Positions 39,901 through 50,779 of a stretch of DNA of 64,000 nucleotides are shown here, one piece after another. Where the stretch lies: assembly GCA_002205965.3 (NCBI GenBank), contig NADL03000017.1, forward strand, positions 372,001-436,000, written 5' to 3'. The stretch's first letter is position 1. Each line of letters starts with the position of its first letter. The stretch comes from Kappaphycus alvarezii. Its lineage: Eukaryota > Rhodophyta > Florideophyceae > Gigartinales > Solieriaceae. Under the pieces are notes generated by a model that saw only the letters and a program-made list of their open reading frames with translations, was not told the origin of the DNA and did not search any database. Made by a program: the position numbers and the translations under genes.

Positions 39901-42900
39901 ATAATTAGAGTTATAAATGATTATTTTCACAAATTATGCGCATGTTTACGGAAATCGGGGTTGGTCAAGTGTCAAAGCGATTTTTACAGCAGTAGTACGG
40001 ATTTTTTTGCGGGAGACATTTGAGATGTGGAAGGGTAAATGTGACGCCCAAATGTTTTGTAAATGATAAACAGCAAAGTCTTCAGGCGATTTTCTTATTA
40101 TTAATCTCTGAAGTATTTGATAAAATACCGTCAATCTATGTAAATTCACGCTTCATACTCTCAACATCCATTGGAAGCCCTGAGCATATCTGACATCACT
40201 ATACCAAAGGAATGGACGCGTTCAATGACCGCCAAGTCGATTTCGGCTCTTTTATTTACAGAAAAATTGCTATTGGGCGTCTGTAAAGCTCTTTCTCTCT
40301 ATTTGTTCACTCTAAAAGCATGAATAATGGATTTCAGCCCCGTTATTTACAGAAAAAAAGGTTCTAAACACTACATACTCAACTTCCTTCTTATTATTTA
40401 TATCTTCTCCGATACTTTTGACTTAAATGCACTTTAAAATGATTTCAGCTCATAACTAGTCAGAAGTGTTGAAGATAATACGGTAAATTAAGTTATGTTT
40501 ATAATACGTCATACTTACGAAAATTAATACGATATATTTTACTCTACTGGGATTTGCTTTCGGTAAATTATCTTTTCAGCATTGTTGGAATAATACATTA
40601 AGGTCTCTAAAGTTTGTGCATCCACTTCATGAAAAATTTTCTGAGCATTATATTTGCACTTGATTTTCTGAGCGCAGAATTTCGATTGTATCTTTCTAGG
40701 CTCCACCCGTAGGCTCCGCCCATAACTGAAAACATTCTTCATATCCAAAATATAACAAAGTTTCGATACATTATATTTATATATTTACTTGGTCTTCTGC
40801 CTTAACGGCCGTTCGAAGTTTAATTTCGCACCCCATTTTTATTTGTTGAGTACGTTTTAGCTTTTTCATGATCTCCTTTTCCACGAGATTGTAGATTATT
40901 CCTATGTTTGTGAGGATTAAGTGAGTAAATTGAAAGAATTATAGAGCGAAAACAACCATGTCCAATTTTTAAGTTAATAATTAATGAATAAGATCGCCAA
41001 ATTTAGAAATTTGAATATAAAAAGAATAAATAGCACGTTCGAAATTATTTGCAGTAGATAACTGGTACGCATTATTCTATTTCTTGTCTTTAATGACTTA
41101 AAAATTACGTCCCTATTCTCGGTATAGTTTGTGGGGCTACAGTTTAGTGGTAAGCTCCGGCAGATGTAAAGGATACTGAGAAACTGCAGCTTTCATCGAT
41201 GGAAGGATCCAAACAATCTGAGATTGAAAACAAAGAACAGGAATGAGGTTGATTAACTCTCGGGAACAGTCGTACAGGTCGAAGGTTGCAAAGTAGGCCA
41301 TAGAAAGGAATATGCGGCGTAGATTCCAAAAGAGAATCAGATTACCAGTAAAATAGTTGCAGTAAAAAGGTGAAAAGGAAAGTTGAGTATGGGAGAGTAG
41401 ACTAAAGGATGCTTCACTTTAAAGTAGGGTCTAGTGCAGGAAAAATTATATAATTAAAAGTCTCCCCGTAGTACGTTGGCCGGATGAAGGTGACCCCAGT
41501 GGTCCAGGCTCTGGTGCCACGAGATTGAGATCACTACAAACAATAAAAAAATTACTTAAAATTAAACTATATTGCATCGTCACTCACCTACAAATATCGA
41601 CACTGTTAACGCACGGGGAGTCTTCCAAGAGGTGCCTACAAGTTTCAATTTTCTGCGTTATCCCCTCGGCGGATGATCGTGTCACTTCACGACAGGGACC
41701 TCTATCGTTAGTAACGTCGAAATAGATTCAAATAGAGAGTTGATTTGTATACTTGGTGATACCCGTATGAGATTGTAAAAATCACTGAGTCTATTTTTCC
41801 TTGACATCCGCAGCTTAGATGGAGTCTTTTTTGAGTAACATTGGTGTATTTCTACGTATAAAACTAGCAAAGCTCTTTGTTTGTACTGCAATTAATTCTG
41901 AAGGCCCATTTGTTTCTTCGTAGAGCTTTTTCTTATTCATCTCACCTTACTTGATCGTTCTAGGTGGTCCTCTTCAACAAGAATAACAGATGCTGAAATA
42001 AGAAATAGAAAGTTCTGACACCCACTGCATGTTATTGGAAACATTAAAAAACCAACGCTTCTCACGGGATCGCCCAATATTCGATTTTTTGGCCTACATA
42101 TTACACTTAAAATTTTCAGTGATGAGTCCAAAGCATAATGTCGCAAAAATGGTCTAAGTTATATTCTTTGGCCTATTATAAGAGTGCAATAGGCATAAAT
42201 TTCAGGTAGTACTAGGCCGATAACGCTTTGTAATAGGCCGCTGCTTGTTTTTGTAGAACAATTTCTAACTACAGCTACATAAACTTTGTTTCTGCAATAA
42301 TTACAGTCCCTGGGATATTCATTTTCGCTATTACTGCTATTGAATTCTCCGCAGATTCTGTTCCCTCTTCTTTTGTATTGCCCATTAGACACTACTGATG
42401 AATTCGTTTCAGGGTAGGAAACTATAAGAATATCGCAATGATATTATAGTTGGTACCATCCGAATGTTCAGAGATGGTGTATGGAATCTACTTCCGAATT
42501 ATTAATTTTGGAAAAAGTGTTCCGAAATTTAGACTAACTGCCTTGAATCAAGTTCCAGCCATTTATCATTCTGTTAACTCCTTATTCATGCTGTTAAAAT
42601 TAGGCTGGGCCTATTGGTATAATCTTTGGTACATTCATAGACATAAACATTTGTGCTTTTCATTTCAAAACTAAATACAGAGATATACGAAATAAGCAAA
42701 AGTTTTGATATTCAAACCTAAAAAGAAGATATTAATGAGAATCATTAAATAACACATTGAAGTTTTCCCAAAAATACACAACAGAAAATGACTTCTATCC
42801 CGAAAGTGAGCATAACGAAATTTTAAGGGGTAATTCATTTCTTTGCTCGCACTTACGATATGCTTGCCGCTTCAAGTATGACAAAAAATATTTTTTCCGT

Positions 42901-44040
42901 TTCAAATCATCGGTCCCTTTTTCAGTCAGGATTATGGTTGAGGAAGAAATAAAACAAAATTTGGTTGAAGCATATGCTCAAAAAGGGTTTAATGTACAAG
43001 GGATGAGAGACCACATAATTCACGAGCCCAGCAATCCGGAAAAACATGGTTCCCTGTTTGGAATTTCGGCCTCAATTTCTCCGATGAGAAATTAGTCAGA
43101 TTCCAAATAGCTAATACATTGAAAACTTTCGTGTGTAGTGGCTTTGGGAGTTGAATAAAGTGCCAGCGGCGCATGTTTTTATTGTTAAATGGGTATTTTC
43201 ATATCTAACTACTTTTGCTGATCTGATAAAGTTATTACAGAATAAAAAGATCTGAATATTTGTGTGCAGAATACATATGAATTGAAAAAGTCAAGTATTT
43301 GTGAAAAACAAATTTTATGACAATTTAATACTCTAAAATCTTTTAATTGTTTTTGCATGGTCTTAAAAACTCTGTTTATTTCTGTTTGCTGTAAAATTTC
43401 TTTCAATAAAGATATTAAGAAATGACCAAAAAATTTGATGTCATTTTATGTACGAAAAATTCAAACTGTTTCATCATTCCGATTTGTTCATATTTGGGTA
43501 ATCTTAATAGTTGCAAATCTTTTTTTGTAAATTTTCGCAGCATTGAAGCTTTCTTTTCAGTTGAAAATAATAACTAAATGGTAAAAATAGCACAAAAATC
43601 CAAAAAGATTCTTTAGGACTAAAAATTCCATTCAAGATTGACACCTACCCTCATTTTAACGAATTTGTTCTCGAATATTTGCATTAGATCAAAATCTTGG
43701 TGCTTGCCAGAAAGAACTTTCACAAATTAACAACCATTCTTTTTGACAGGGAATCGTGAATTCGCAGAAATATAGTATACCGAAGATAATTCATTCACCA
43801 ATAAATAGTGAACTAAACCAAATTTAACTGACATAAAGCTAGCTCAGTGATATTACAAGCGATCCGGTAGAAGACAAAAATTTCAGAATATGATCTTAGT
43901 AGGTTACAAAAAAATTGTAGACCGTGAGAAAACTTTGTACACGAGCGAAATGAATGCATAAACAAAAACTGTAATCTTCTGATTTTATTTAATTCTTGAA
44001 AGCTTTTAAGACTTCATGCTTAGATAATAGGGGCTGATAT
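36986..44040. other. AT-rich desert
   Basis: No gene is supported. The first 500 bp (36,990-37,500) are GC-richer, contain inverted pairs such as CCGGTT/AACCGG and a 127-codon plus frame (37,119-37,502) of no known family. A 102-codon frame at 38,531 and a 112-codon frame at 42,757 (with IMVEEEIKQNLVEAYAQKGF) are the longest of the rest. Neither shows a recognisable domain. Confidence 0.35.
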
Positions 44041-46060
44041 GTCTAGACTGTTAGGTAGCGGCTTTTGGCGTCGATGAACGTTAGGAAGTGCCTATGTCCG
44101 TGCTTCGAAGTTGAGATGGTGAGTCCGCACGTGTCTTTGCTTGTGTAATTGCCAATTACAAAGGTTTTGTGTGCTGCTTACGTTAATTTGGCGTTGCGAC
44201 ATGGAAGGCATATGATCTCCAGGAGTAGGTGGTTGAGCGTTGGCGTGATGGATGGGATTGTCTTGTGTTTGGCTATTTGCAGTATGGCACGAGTCGAGGG
44301 CGTGGTTCAATATGAGATTCTATTTGTGTGTGAGCTCTCTGAGTTTTGTTGACGGGTATGGGGGATTGGTGGTGTTTTGATGGTTTTGTGTGGTGCGCGG
44401 TTTGCTTGACACAAGCGGAATTACTGTAGGTACTCTCTGGTTGGCTGTAGTGCAGGACTGGAGATGTGAGGATTAGTGCACTTGTGGGACAGTGACGGTT
44501 CTGGTTTGGAAGTGGGTGGGCGGTGTAGGGTTGTAGGTTGTAGTACGCGGTTTGCACTTACGTCTACCGATGGGGTGAGTGTACTTAGACGGGCTTGCGG
44601 TGTGGTCTTCGTTGTCCCGTGGAAAATGTATCCTTGGCGGTTCTAGTTCCATTTTGCGACAGCTAGGATTATCGCTGATCGTCTGATGTCAGTTGTGATG
44701 GCTTCGTTTTTTGTAAAGATCACTGACCCGTACTTAGCGGTGATCGCTTGTGTGGAAAACATGTTGTTTCGTAGTTGGTGGTTGCTCAATGCCGGGAGTT
44801 TGATGGGGTTACCCGATATATGGATTGTTGTGAGGCCAGCGTGGATACAAAGAGAGTGTTCCGATGTGGCAGATGTGGTTGTGATGGAATGGGTGAGTTT
44901 CTTCATTCCTGGGCAGGGTTTGATGAAAAGTTTGGGGTATGCGCCTGAGTCAAGGACGAGCGTACACTTGTCTTGTTGGGGTTCGTAGTCGTCTTGTATC
45001 GGTTCCACACTCCTATAAATTGCTCTAGCGAGCTGTTTGTAACAGATGGTGACCTCTTTTGCCTTCGCTCTTTGGGAGCGGTTGCGGGGATGATTAGGAT
45101 CTCTGCATTGGGTGTCACTGTTTGGGGGTTTTCTATGCCCAGGGAGATGTATTGTTCACACGATTGGTACCTGGAGCGTTGAGGGCAGCGGCAACTTCTG
45201 ATAGCGTTGCGTTGTTTAAATGCTTCTTAAAGTGAAGCATAAGTGGTTTCGGGAGGGCCTCGCATGTTGCGGGTCCTGTGTTGCGTCTTATCATGAAGCT
45301 GAGTATTTCATTATATTTACAAACATTTTTTTGTTGAGTAGCATGTGTGAGCCTATCTCTTCCGATTCCAGGGTCTCGTCGAAGCCTGCAATCATGAATT
45401 TAACCGCAGTGATGGGATTGTCTATGTCAGGGTATTTCGCGGTAAGCATGGGTGCCCTGAGTGCCCTTTTGTGCCTGTGATATTCCGGGGTTGTCATGTC
45501 TGTGGTGAGTACTAAGTTGTCCGCCAATGGTTTTAGGTATTCATGGTCGTCGGGGGATGTAGCATCGAAATAGCCCTTGACTGCTTGTATCACTGCTGAA
45601 GGGGTGTTTGAACCTGTTTTCGGTATGATCAGTGCTCGGATTTCCTTAGTTATGCTGTTTATGAGTGCCCCTAGTAGGAGTTTGCGCTTGTCTAGGTATG
45701 TGTGGACTTGTGCTGGATCTTGTGGCATGGAGGAGGGTAGTCCCTTATGATGTCTCTTGCTTGGAGCGCTGCGGCGGCTGCGGTAACTGAGATGAGCCGT
45801 GAAGCGGTGTCATCTTCGTCGAGTGGGGTTTTGTCTGATATGGTCAGGGGCTACATGGTGCGGTTGGTTGTGTCGTGGGGTATATGTCTGTCGTTGGTTG
45901 TGAGGCGGGTTACTCTCAGGAGTTCTTGAGTAATGTGTGTGAAAGGGGCTGAGGCGGCTGGCCTTTGGGCTCGCTGCGAGCGTGCGCTGTGTGACGGAAG
46001 ATTCCGGAAGGATGTGTATGCCTCGTCAATGTTTGGGTGCGAAGAGGACGTCGTTGATCG
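44040..46060 (-). mobile_element. Copia LTR retrotransposon fossil C, 3' half missing
   Basis: On the minus strand, 5' to 3': gag (about 45,290-45,930, including KLLLGALINSITKEIRALI and KRALRAPMLTAKYPDIDNPI, the alpha-helical UBN2-like gag); protease (about 44,640-45,010, with CTLVLDSGAYPKLFIKP around its DSGA active-site motif); then pre-integrase and the start of integrase (44,060-44,560, ending near RHFLTFIDAKSRYLTV). The RT and RNase H are absent: homology stops at about 44,040, where the DNA turns abruptly AT-rich. GC content is far higher than in fossils A and B, so it is younger or in a different decay environment. A 5' LTR may lie at about 46,070-46,530 but was not delimited. Confidence 0.75.
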
Positions 46061-47585
46061 GGGTGATTAGCGTGGTGTTGCCCGTAACCTGTAGGAGCGG
46101 TACTCTCGTCGCTCTTTATTTCTGTGTTCCGCCGTTGCGTTGCGGGCTTTGATACTATTTTTGGGCTGCGACAGGCTGTCTTGGTTGCTTTGTTGTTTCA
46201 CAAGTTTCAAACAGAATTTGCATTCTAGGTAAATGGTGCTCTGTAATGTTGTGGAGGTATAGAAAGGAACCGTACAGTATGTACAGTACGTAAAGAACTC
46301 GAGTGCCAGGTGGTAGTACCGTACATGCCACATGCCACAACATGAGGTACCACCGTGGTACCTGCATGCGCCAGGCATCGACGGCCAAGTGTTGGTACTC
46401 TACTGTAAACTATATGCAATTTGTGTGACACAATGTAGTACACAGTTGACATCAATAGGGGGTAAATGAGGGGTGATTTAATATTTGAAAGATATGGTCG
46501 GTTCAGGCACGTCAATAGGCAGTTCAATATAAGATGAATCATGTTGTAACGTATGTAATACCCTGGTACTGTACAATAACCGACAGAATTTGCTCACCCA
46601 CCATTGGCCGACCAAACAAGAAAAGTGAAAATATCCTTGCGCCAAATTCACCAATGTTTAATGTCGAGCAACCATTGGCCACAAATCTCACAAACGGACA
46701 TAGCACCAACCACCCACAGGGATCGCTGCCATGGGATTTCCGAGATATCGCCGCTCCACATCCACAGCACTACATTGTCGCAATCCATCCAGCACACACT
46801 CCACTCGAAACAATCATACCGCAGTTTCAATACAGCAGTACAGTAACCCATCGAAGAATGCACAACAGATGGAGCCGCGAATGCGCCATTGACACGTGCG
46901 AAAACGAGGCGGCGGTTATTCAGCGTATTGCGCGCAGGAATCTCAGTGCGTTGCTCTCTGTTTCCGACTTGCAGCGCGGCCACCTTCCCTTACACCAATG
47001 CCTTGCATTACCCAACATTCACCCCAACACTGTACTGTACTGTACTGTACTGTACCATCCCCCCAAGTATCCACTCCTGGCACCAGTCAGCACCGCCTCG
47101 AACCCCGGAAACCCTACCACCCCCACAGCCTGCCATATCCGCCACCGCCACCGCCACCGCCGCGCAACCGAAATCCAGCTAAAAAACAAGCCCCCACAAC
47201 ATCTTCCTAAAAACTTCCACGTCGCCACGTACGAGACACCCGCACCCACACCCCGCCCGTACTGTCTCCAACCCGATTCAACAATCTTGCTCACCTCCCT
47301 CCACTCCACCCTCTGTCTCCCCCCCTTTCACCACTCCCACACTTACTGTCGGTAGAGTCATGTGTCCGCCCCCTATACTTCGAAACCACAAACCCCCGAA
47401 AAATCCCCCTCCCTTTCGCGTTTCCAAACTTCTCACCATCCGCGTATCGTTAACATTTTCCCACCTTGACATATCGTGTTGAAACAAGCCTCTCTGCAAA
47501 TTGGAAGCCGCATTTCATTTTCCCGCTCCGAGTCGTTACTGAACTGCGCGGCAATTGTTTTGCTCGTGTGAAGAAAGAAACAAAC
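46061..47585. other. Spacer, possible minus-strand gene not resolved
   Basis: A 273-codon plus frame (46,534-47,355) spans much of this but is His/Pro/Thr-rich and crosses a GTACTGTAC tract (47,031-47,054), so I do not accept it as a gene. On the minus strand a peptide ending HMTLPT meets a strong donor GTAAGTGT near 47,350, which could mark the first exon of a gene running towards 46.6 kb. I could not follow it further. Confidence 0.3.
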
Positions 47586-47885
47586 ATGCGCGGTGTGTGG
47601 GTAGTGTTTCTAGTGGCAATGTCTTGGTGCAGGAAGTGCGAGGCGGGGCGTTTGTCGCGTGACAAGTTTATCGCGACGGTGGACGAGGGGCATGACACGC
47701 ATGCTGTGGCACGTGCGATTGAGCGTCATGGGGCGGGTGGCCATGGTTGGGACGGTTCGGTTGAGCGTGCTCATGCTGCGTTGGGGGTGATTATTGTCAA
47801 GGGACCGGAGGGGACTTGCGGGGTATTGCAGCGTGTCAAGGGAATTAAGGAGTGCGAAAAGGATTCCATTCTTACTTTAAATTAG
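47586..47885 (+). CDS. Small secreted protein, unknown function
   Basis: This is a compact 99-residue frame, open without interruption. It begins with a classic signal peptide (MRGVWVVFLVAMSWCRKCEA, probable cleavage after CEA or near it), followed by GRLSRDKFIATVDEGHDTHA and a Gly/Val-rich end (GVIIVKGPEGTCGVL). The start at 47,586 is preferred over an in-frame ATG at 47,466 because it places the hydrophobic core at the N-terminus. The stop (TAG) is directly followed by GTGCGC, so an AG|GT donor inside it, with more exons beyond, is conceivable. It could then be the N-terminus or pro-region of a larger secreted protein. No family is recognised. Confidence 0.45.
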   Translation: MRGVWVVFLVAMSWCRKCEAGRLSRDKFIATVDEGHDTHAVARAIERHGAGGHGWDGSVERAHAALGVIIVKGPEGTCGVLQRVKGIKECEKDSILTLN

Positions 47886-48168
47886 GTGCGCAGTGCTATT
47901 GAGCAGGGCGGTGGAAAAAAAGTGGCGTATGGTAGGTATGCTTTACAGGTAAGGGAAAGATGAGTGGACAGGAACACAGTAGAAAAGGCTTTTTTATGAT
48001 GCAGCGGGTGGTTTTCAGACTCAAAATATTACCAGTTTTTGGTATGTTCTGGAGAAACAATAGCAAATCGGAAAGCCTGACAAACCGACAAGCAAGTAGC
48101 ATTCACTAAACCGCATTCCACCACCCAACCTCAAGGCTGCGGCAGAGTCTTTAACCCATTAGCATGTT

Positions 48169-49260
48169 TTACGAATACCGGCCGTTTCGAATATGCGAAA
48201 CCAGAACCTTGGTCGTAGTGCCTGCACTCACATCGCACCGGGGGAGACAAAGCAAAGCAAAACAAACAAACAAACCCACCAAACCAGTCAGTTGCCTCCT
48301 TACCCATTCCCAACAACACCACCCCCAAACACTACGCACGCTCATCACACCAAAACAGGTCTACTTACCGTCATCAGCACGCACAGAAAGCTCCTTGAAA
48401 TTCAAACTTTGTATAACACCCACAACCTTAACATTGCCCGCACTCTTCCCCTCAACATGCAAAGCGATACGGTCACCCTTTTCAAACAAATCGTCATGAT
48501 AATGCAACACGCCCTTGTGCACTGAATTTTCTCAGCCATACTTCTCGACGACACATGATCCACTGGCAGTCTCGACGGTGCGTGCATGCGCCCCGATTCG
48601 ACGGCATGTAAAATTTGAGCGAGATCATGATTCACCTCATCCGGAGTAGCGGCGACGCGAAGAAGGCCTTGTGATTCAAGCGCCGAGAGGTACGGCGAGG
48701 TAGGATCCTGGCGGATTCGTTTGGAGCCGCTCGGCATGGCCGCGCCGTTTCTTCTTCTTGACACTCCTGTCACAAGCGATCGAGGCAAAGCATGGTACAT
48801 GATTTGAACGCAAACATCGGGTTAGTAAAACACGGAGGGCAAAAAGCATGGTATGTGGATGACATCCTTAAGGGGAACAAGCAATGGGTAGTGGAGGGTT
48901 GTGACAAGATACCTGGTGCGCGGACGGCGTCGACACGCTTCCTGCGATCGGCGGCGAGGAGAGTATTTCGCTTCTCAAGGCGCGTTTGCCTCGTTCGAAA
49001 TCGTCGGTAGCTTGTTGACATTCGACTTGGAAGGCGGCTTTGAGGTTTGTGATTTGGGCGTCTCTTATGCGAATGACTTGTAGAAGTCGATTGCGTGCTT
49101 GTTGCATGATGTGATGGAATGGGGATGCATGAAGGTCGGAGGAGGTAGAGAGTATGTTGTCACGTTCTTTGGCGAGGTCAGTGAGTTGTTGGAGGAATTG
49201 GGCGTCAGCATCGTCGAGTGAAGTGGAGGAGGGAGTGGAGGGGTTTGCGGTGGGGTTCAT
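48169..49260 (-). CDS. SDS3: Sds3/SUDS3-like subunit of the Sin3 histone deacetylase complex
   Basis: Sds3 dimerises through a coiled coil and stabilises the Sin3-HDAC corepressor in the nucleus. Three exons are visible: 49,260-48,913, 48,767-48,369 and 48,221-48,169. Exon 1 has a low-complexity Ser/Thr start, then the Sds3-type helix (FLQQLTDLAKERDNIL, RDAQITNLKAAFQVECQQAT, DDFERGKRALRSEIL, RRKRVDAVRAP). Exon 2 has basic SRRR, the short motif TPDEVNHDLAQIL (compare SDDEIMEDLRTL in animal SUDS3), and a beta-rich C-terminal domain (VHKGVLHYHDDLFEKGDRIA, KVVGVIQSLNFKELSVRADD) completed in exon 3 (GTTTKVLVSHIRNGRYS, then stop). Animal SUDS3 ends the same way, with GKLYYDKRWY...QLQRGLFVI. Introns are 145 and 147 bp, with GTATCT/GACAG and GTAAGT/GTGCAG ends. 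Two small frame offsets, one in exon 1 and one in exon 2, are needed to follow the protein. Confidence 0.82.
48222..48368 (-). other. Intron 2 of the Sds3 gene
   Basis: This 147-bp intron has a consensus GTAAGT donor and a GTGCAG acceptor. Its removal joins ADDG to GTTTKVLVSHIRNGRYS in frame, restoring the known C-terminal pattern, which makes it the best-supported intron in the window. Confidence 0.8.
48768..48912 (-). other. Intron 1 of the Sds3 gene
   Basis: This 145-bp intron has the donor CAG|GTATCT and acceptor TGACAG|GAGT. It separates the coiled-coil exon from the C-terminal exon and is nearly the same length as intron 2. Confidence 0.65.
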
Positions 49261-49848
49261 GGTTGCGATTAGGGGCTGTACGGTAAGGGGAGGATTGGTG
49301 GGGTGGAATAGGCAGGGTCGGGATGATGTTGGTGTTGGGGAGAGGGGGAGTGAAGGAGTGAATGTATGGCTTTGATGTCAACATGAATATTTAAATCAAG
49401 TTGTGGGAAAAGCAGTCAGCGCAGACAAAGAGTACAGAGAGGACGTGTTACCCAACGACTTTAGCCGAGATGCTGTTGACATCACATCATATCTACGGTA
49501 TCACTCGTGCCATTGCATTCGCTTTTTTTATAGTGAACAATATATGGAGCATTTGAGCACCATAGGTCCCCTCTCTATTCCGCTATCGACACGACATGTG
49601 CTTATGACAAACCACTTAATCTTCGCATTTAATTGGACAAACACCATCCAACCCGTTTGGAACCCAGTCCCTCACAACCAAAAACAAAAAAACCGTAAAT
49701 TTATAATTTTATAAATTCAACCCGCTTACAGTCCGTCCTTTTCGTCTCATTCTTACAGTCACGCAACCACTCATGTTCCACTCAACCCATCATCATCACC
49801 ATCGTCGTCATTACTCATTTCTTCCGTTCCGGACTCGTCTCCTTCTCC
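49261..49848. other. Spacer between the Sds3 and J-protein genes
   Basis: This gap must contain the Sds3 promoter and the J-protein 3' end, both minus strand. I see no other gene. Confidence 0.35.
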
Positions 49849-50674
49849 TCACCCCGTACTTACCTCGTAGCCGCACTCCTCCCTCTCGTCCACCATTTCC
49901 TCAAAGCTCTTCCCGCGATTCAAAAAAGACCACAAAAATTCCGACCCTACAAGCAATACACAAGCCGCCGTCGTCAACACAAACACTCCAAACCCCACCC
50001 CAATCGGCTCCCCCCTCCCTCTCATTCGACCCATCCCACCCACCCCCTTCCATTCCTCCGCCGCATCCCCGCAAACCCCTCCCTCCCAGTCCTACCCCCC
50101 GTCCATACCCATATCGCACCCTTTCAGCCCCCATCCCCGATCCACCACCCCTATACATACCCGCCCCGGATGATGACTCATATCGTCGAATCCGCTCCTT
50201 GTTTAAGCTCTCAATTTCCTCAAATGCCTGTCGAATCGCCTGAAACCTTTGTTGTGCCTTAGAGCAACCTCCATTCAGATCAGGATGATGTCTTGCACAC
50301 ACACATTCACAGAACAAAGTCGCAGCGTTATGCCCCTTTGTTAGCAAGTTGGCACCACTCGTAACTCGAATCTCAACATCCCTGTCATGCCTTGCTTTGT
50401 ACGTACTTGAGTGCCATTTTCCGATACGCCTCGCACCTCTGCCGACGAAGCTGTGCGTTTCAATCCAAGCACCGTCCATGGACATGGGGCCGACCCGGTC
50501 ATATTGCCACTTTACACCTTGCACCCTCTATTCACGTCCTCACGTATCAAATGCGTCCCGGACGGCGGAAGGAACCTGTAGCGGCGGGTTATTCAACAAA
50601 AGCCCAATTTTCCTCGCCTCGAATTTCGGCATCGTGCTGTCACCTTGCACATCAATGGCCACTGTAGTCAACAT
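49849..50674 (-). CDS. J-domain (DnaJ-like) protein with C-terminal membrane anchor
   Basis: J-proteins bring Hsp70 to its clients. The N-terminus from 50,674 reads MLTTVAIDVQGDSTMPKFEA and on to SAVRDAFDT, the start of a J-domain. Helix I/II continues as VLGLKRTASSAEVR and RKMALK, and after an intron the HPD loop and helix III follow: HHPDLNGG, then KAQQRFQAIRQAFEEIESLN. The intron runs from a GTACGT donor (about 50,404) to a TGCAAG acceptor (about 50,305), and its removal gives MALKHHPDLNGG in frame. A second intron may lie between DAFDT and VLGL (GTGAGG donor). A Gly/Arg/Tyr-rich linker then leads to one membrane segment (VGFGVFVLTTAACVLLVGSE, about 49,950-50,010) and a charged tail. The compartment (ER or mitochondrial membrane) cannot be told. 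Small frame offsets occur as in its neighbours. Confidence 0.65.
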
Positions 50675-50779
50675 GTTTGAGTTGGCGCTAGACCCCAGAA
50701 AGGGTGAAAAAAATAATCAAAAAACACCCCAACAAATTCACGATTGCATTTTGCGAGATTTCGACGCCCAACCCATTCC

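Noticed and set aside
41130-41210. tRNA-like start (GGGGCTACAGTTTAGTGGTAAG)
   Set aside because: The A-box resemblance is fair, but no B box (GGTTCGANTCC) or closing acceptor stem follows.
46534-47355. 273-codon plus-strand open frame
   Set aside because: Low-complexity His/Pro/Thr composition, crosses a simple GTACTGTAC run, and shows no domain; the length is explained by GC-rich composition.
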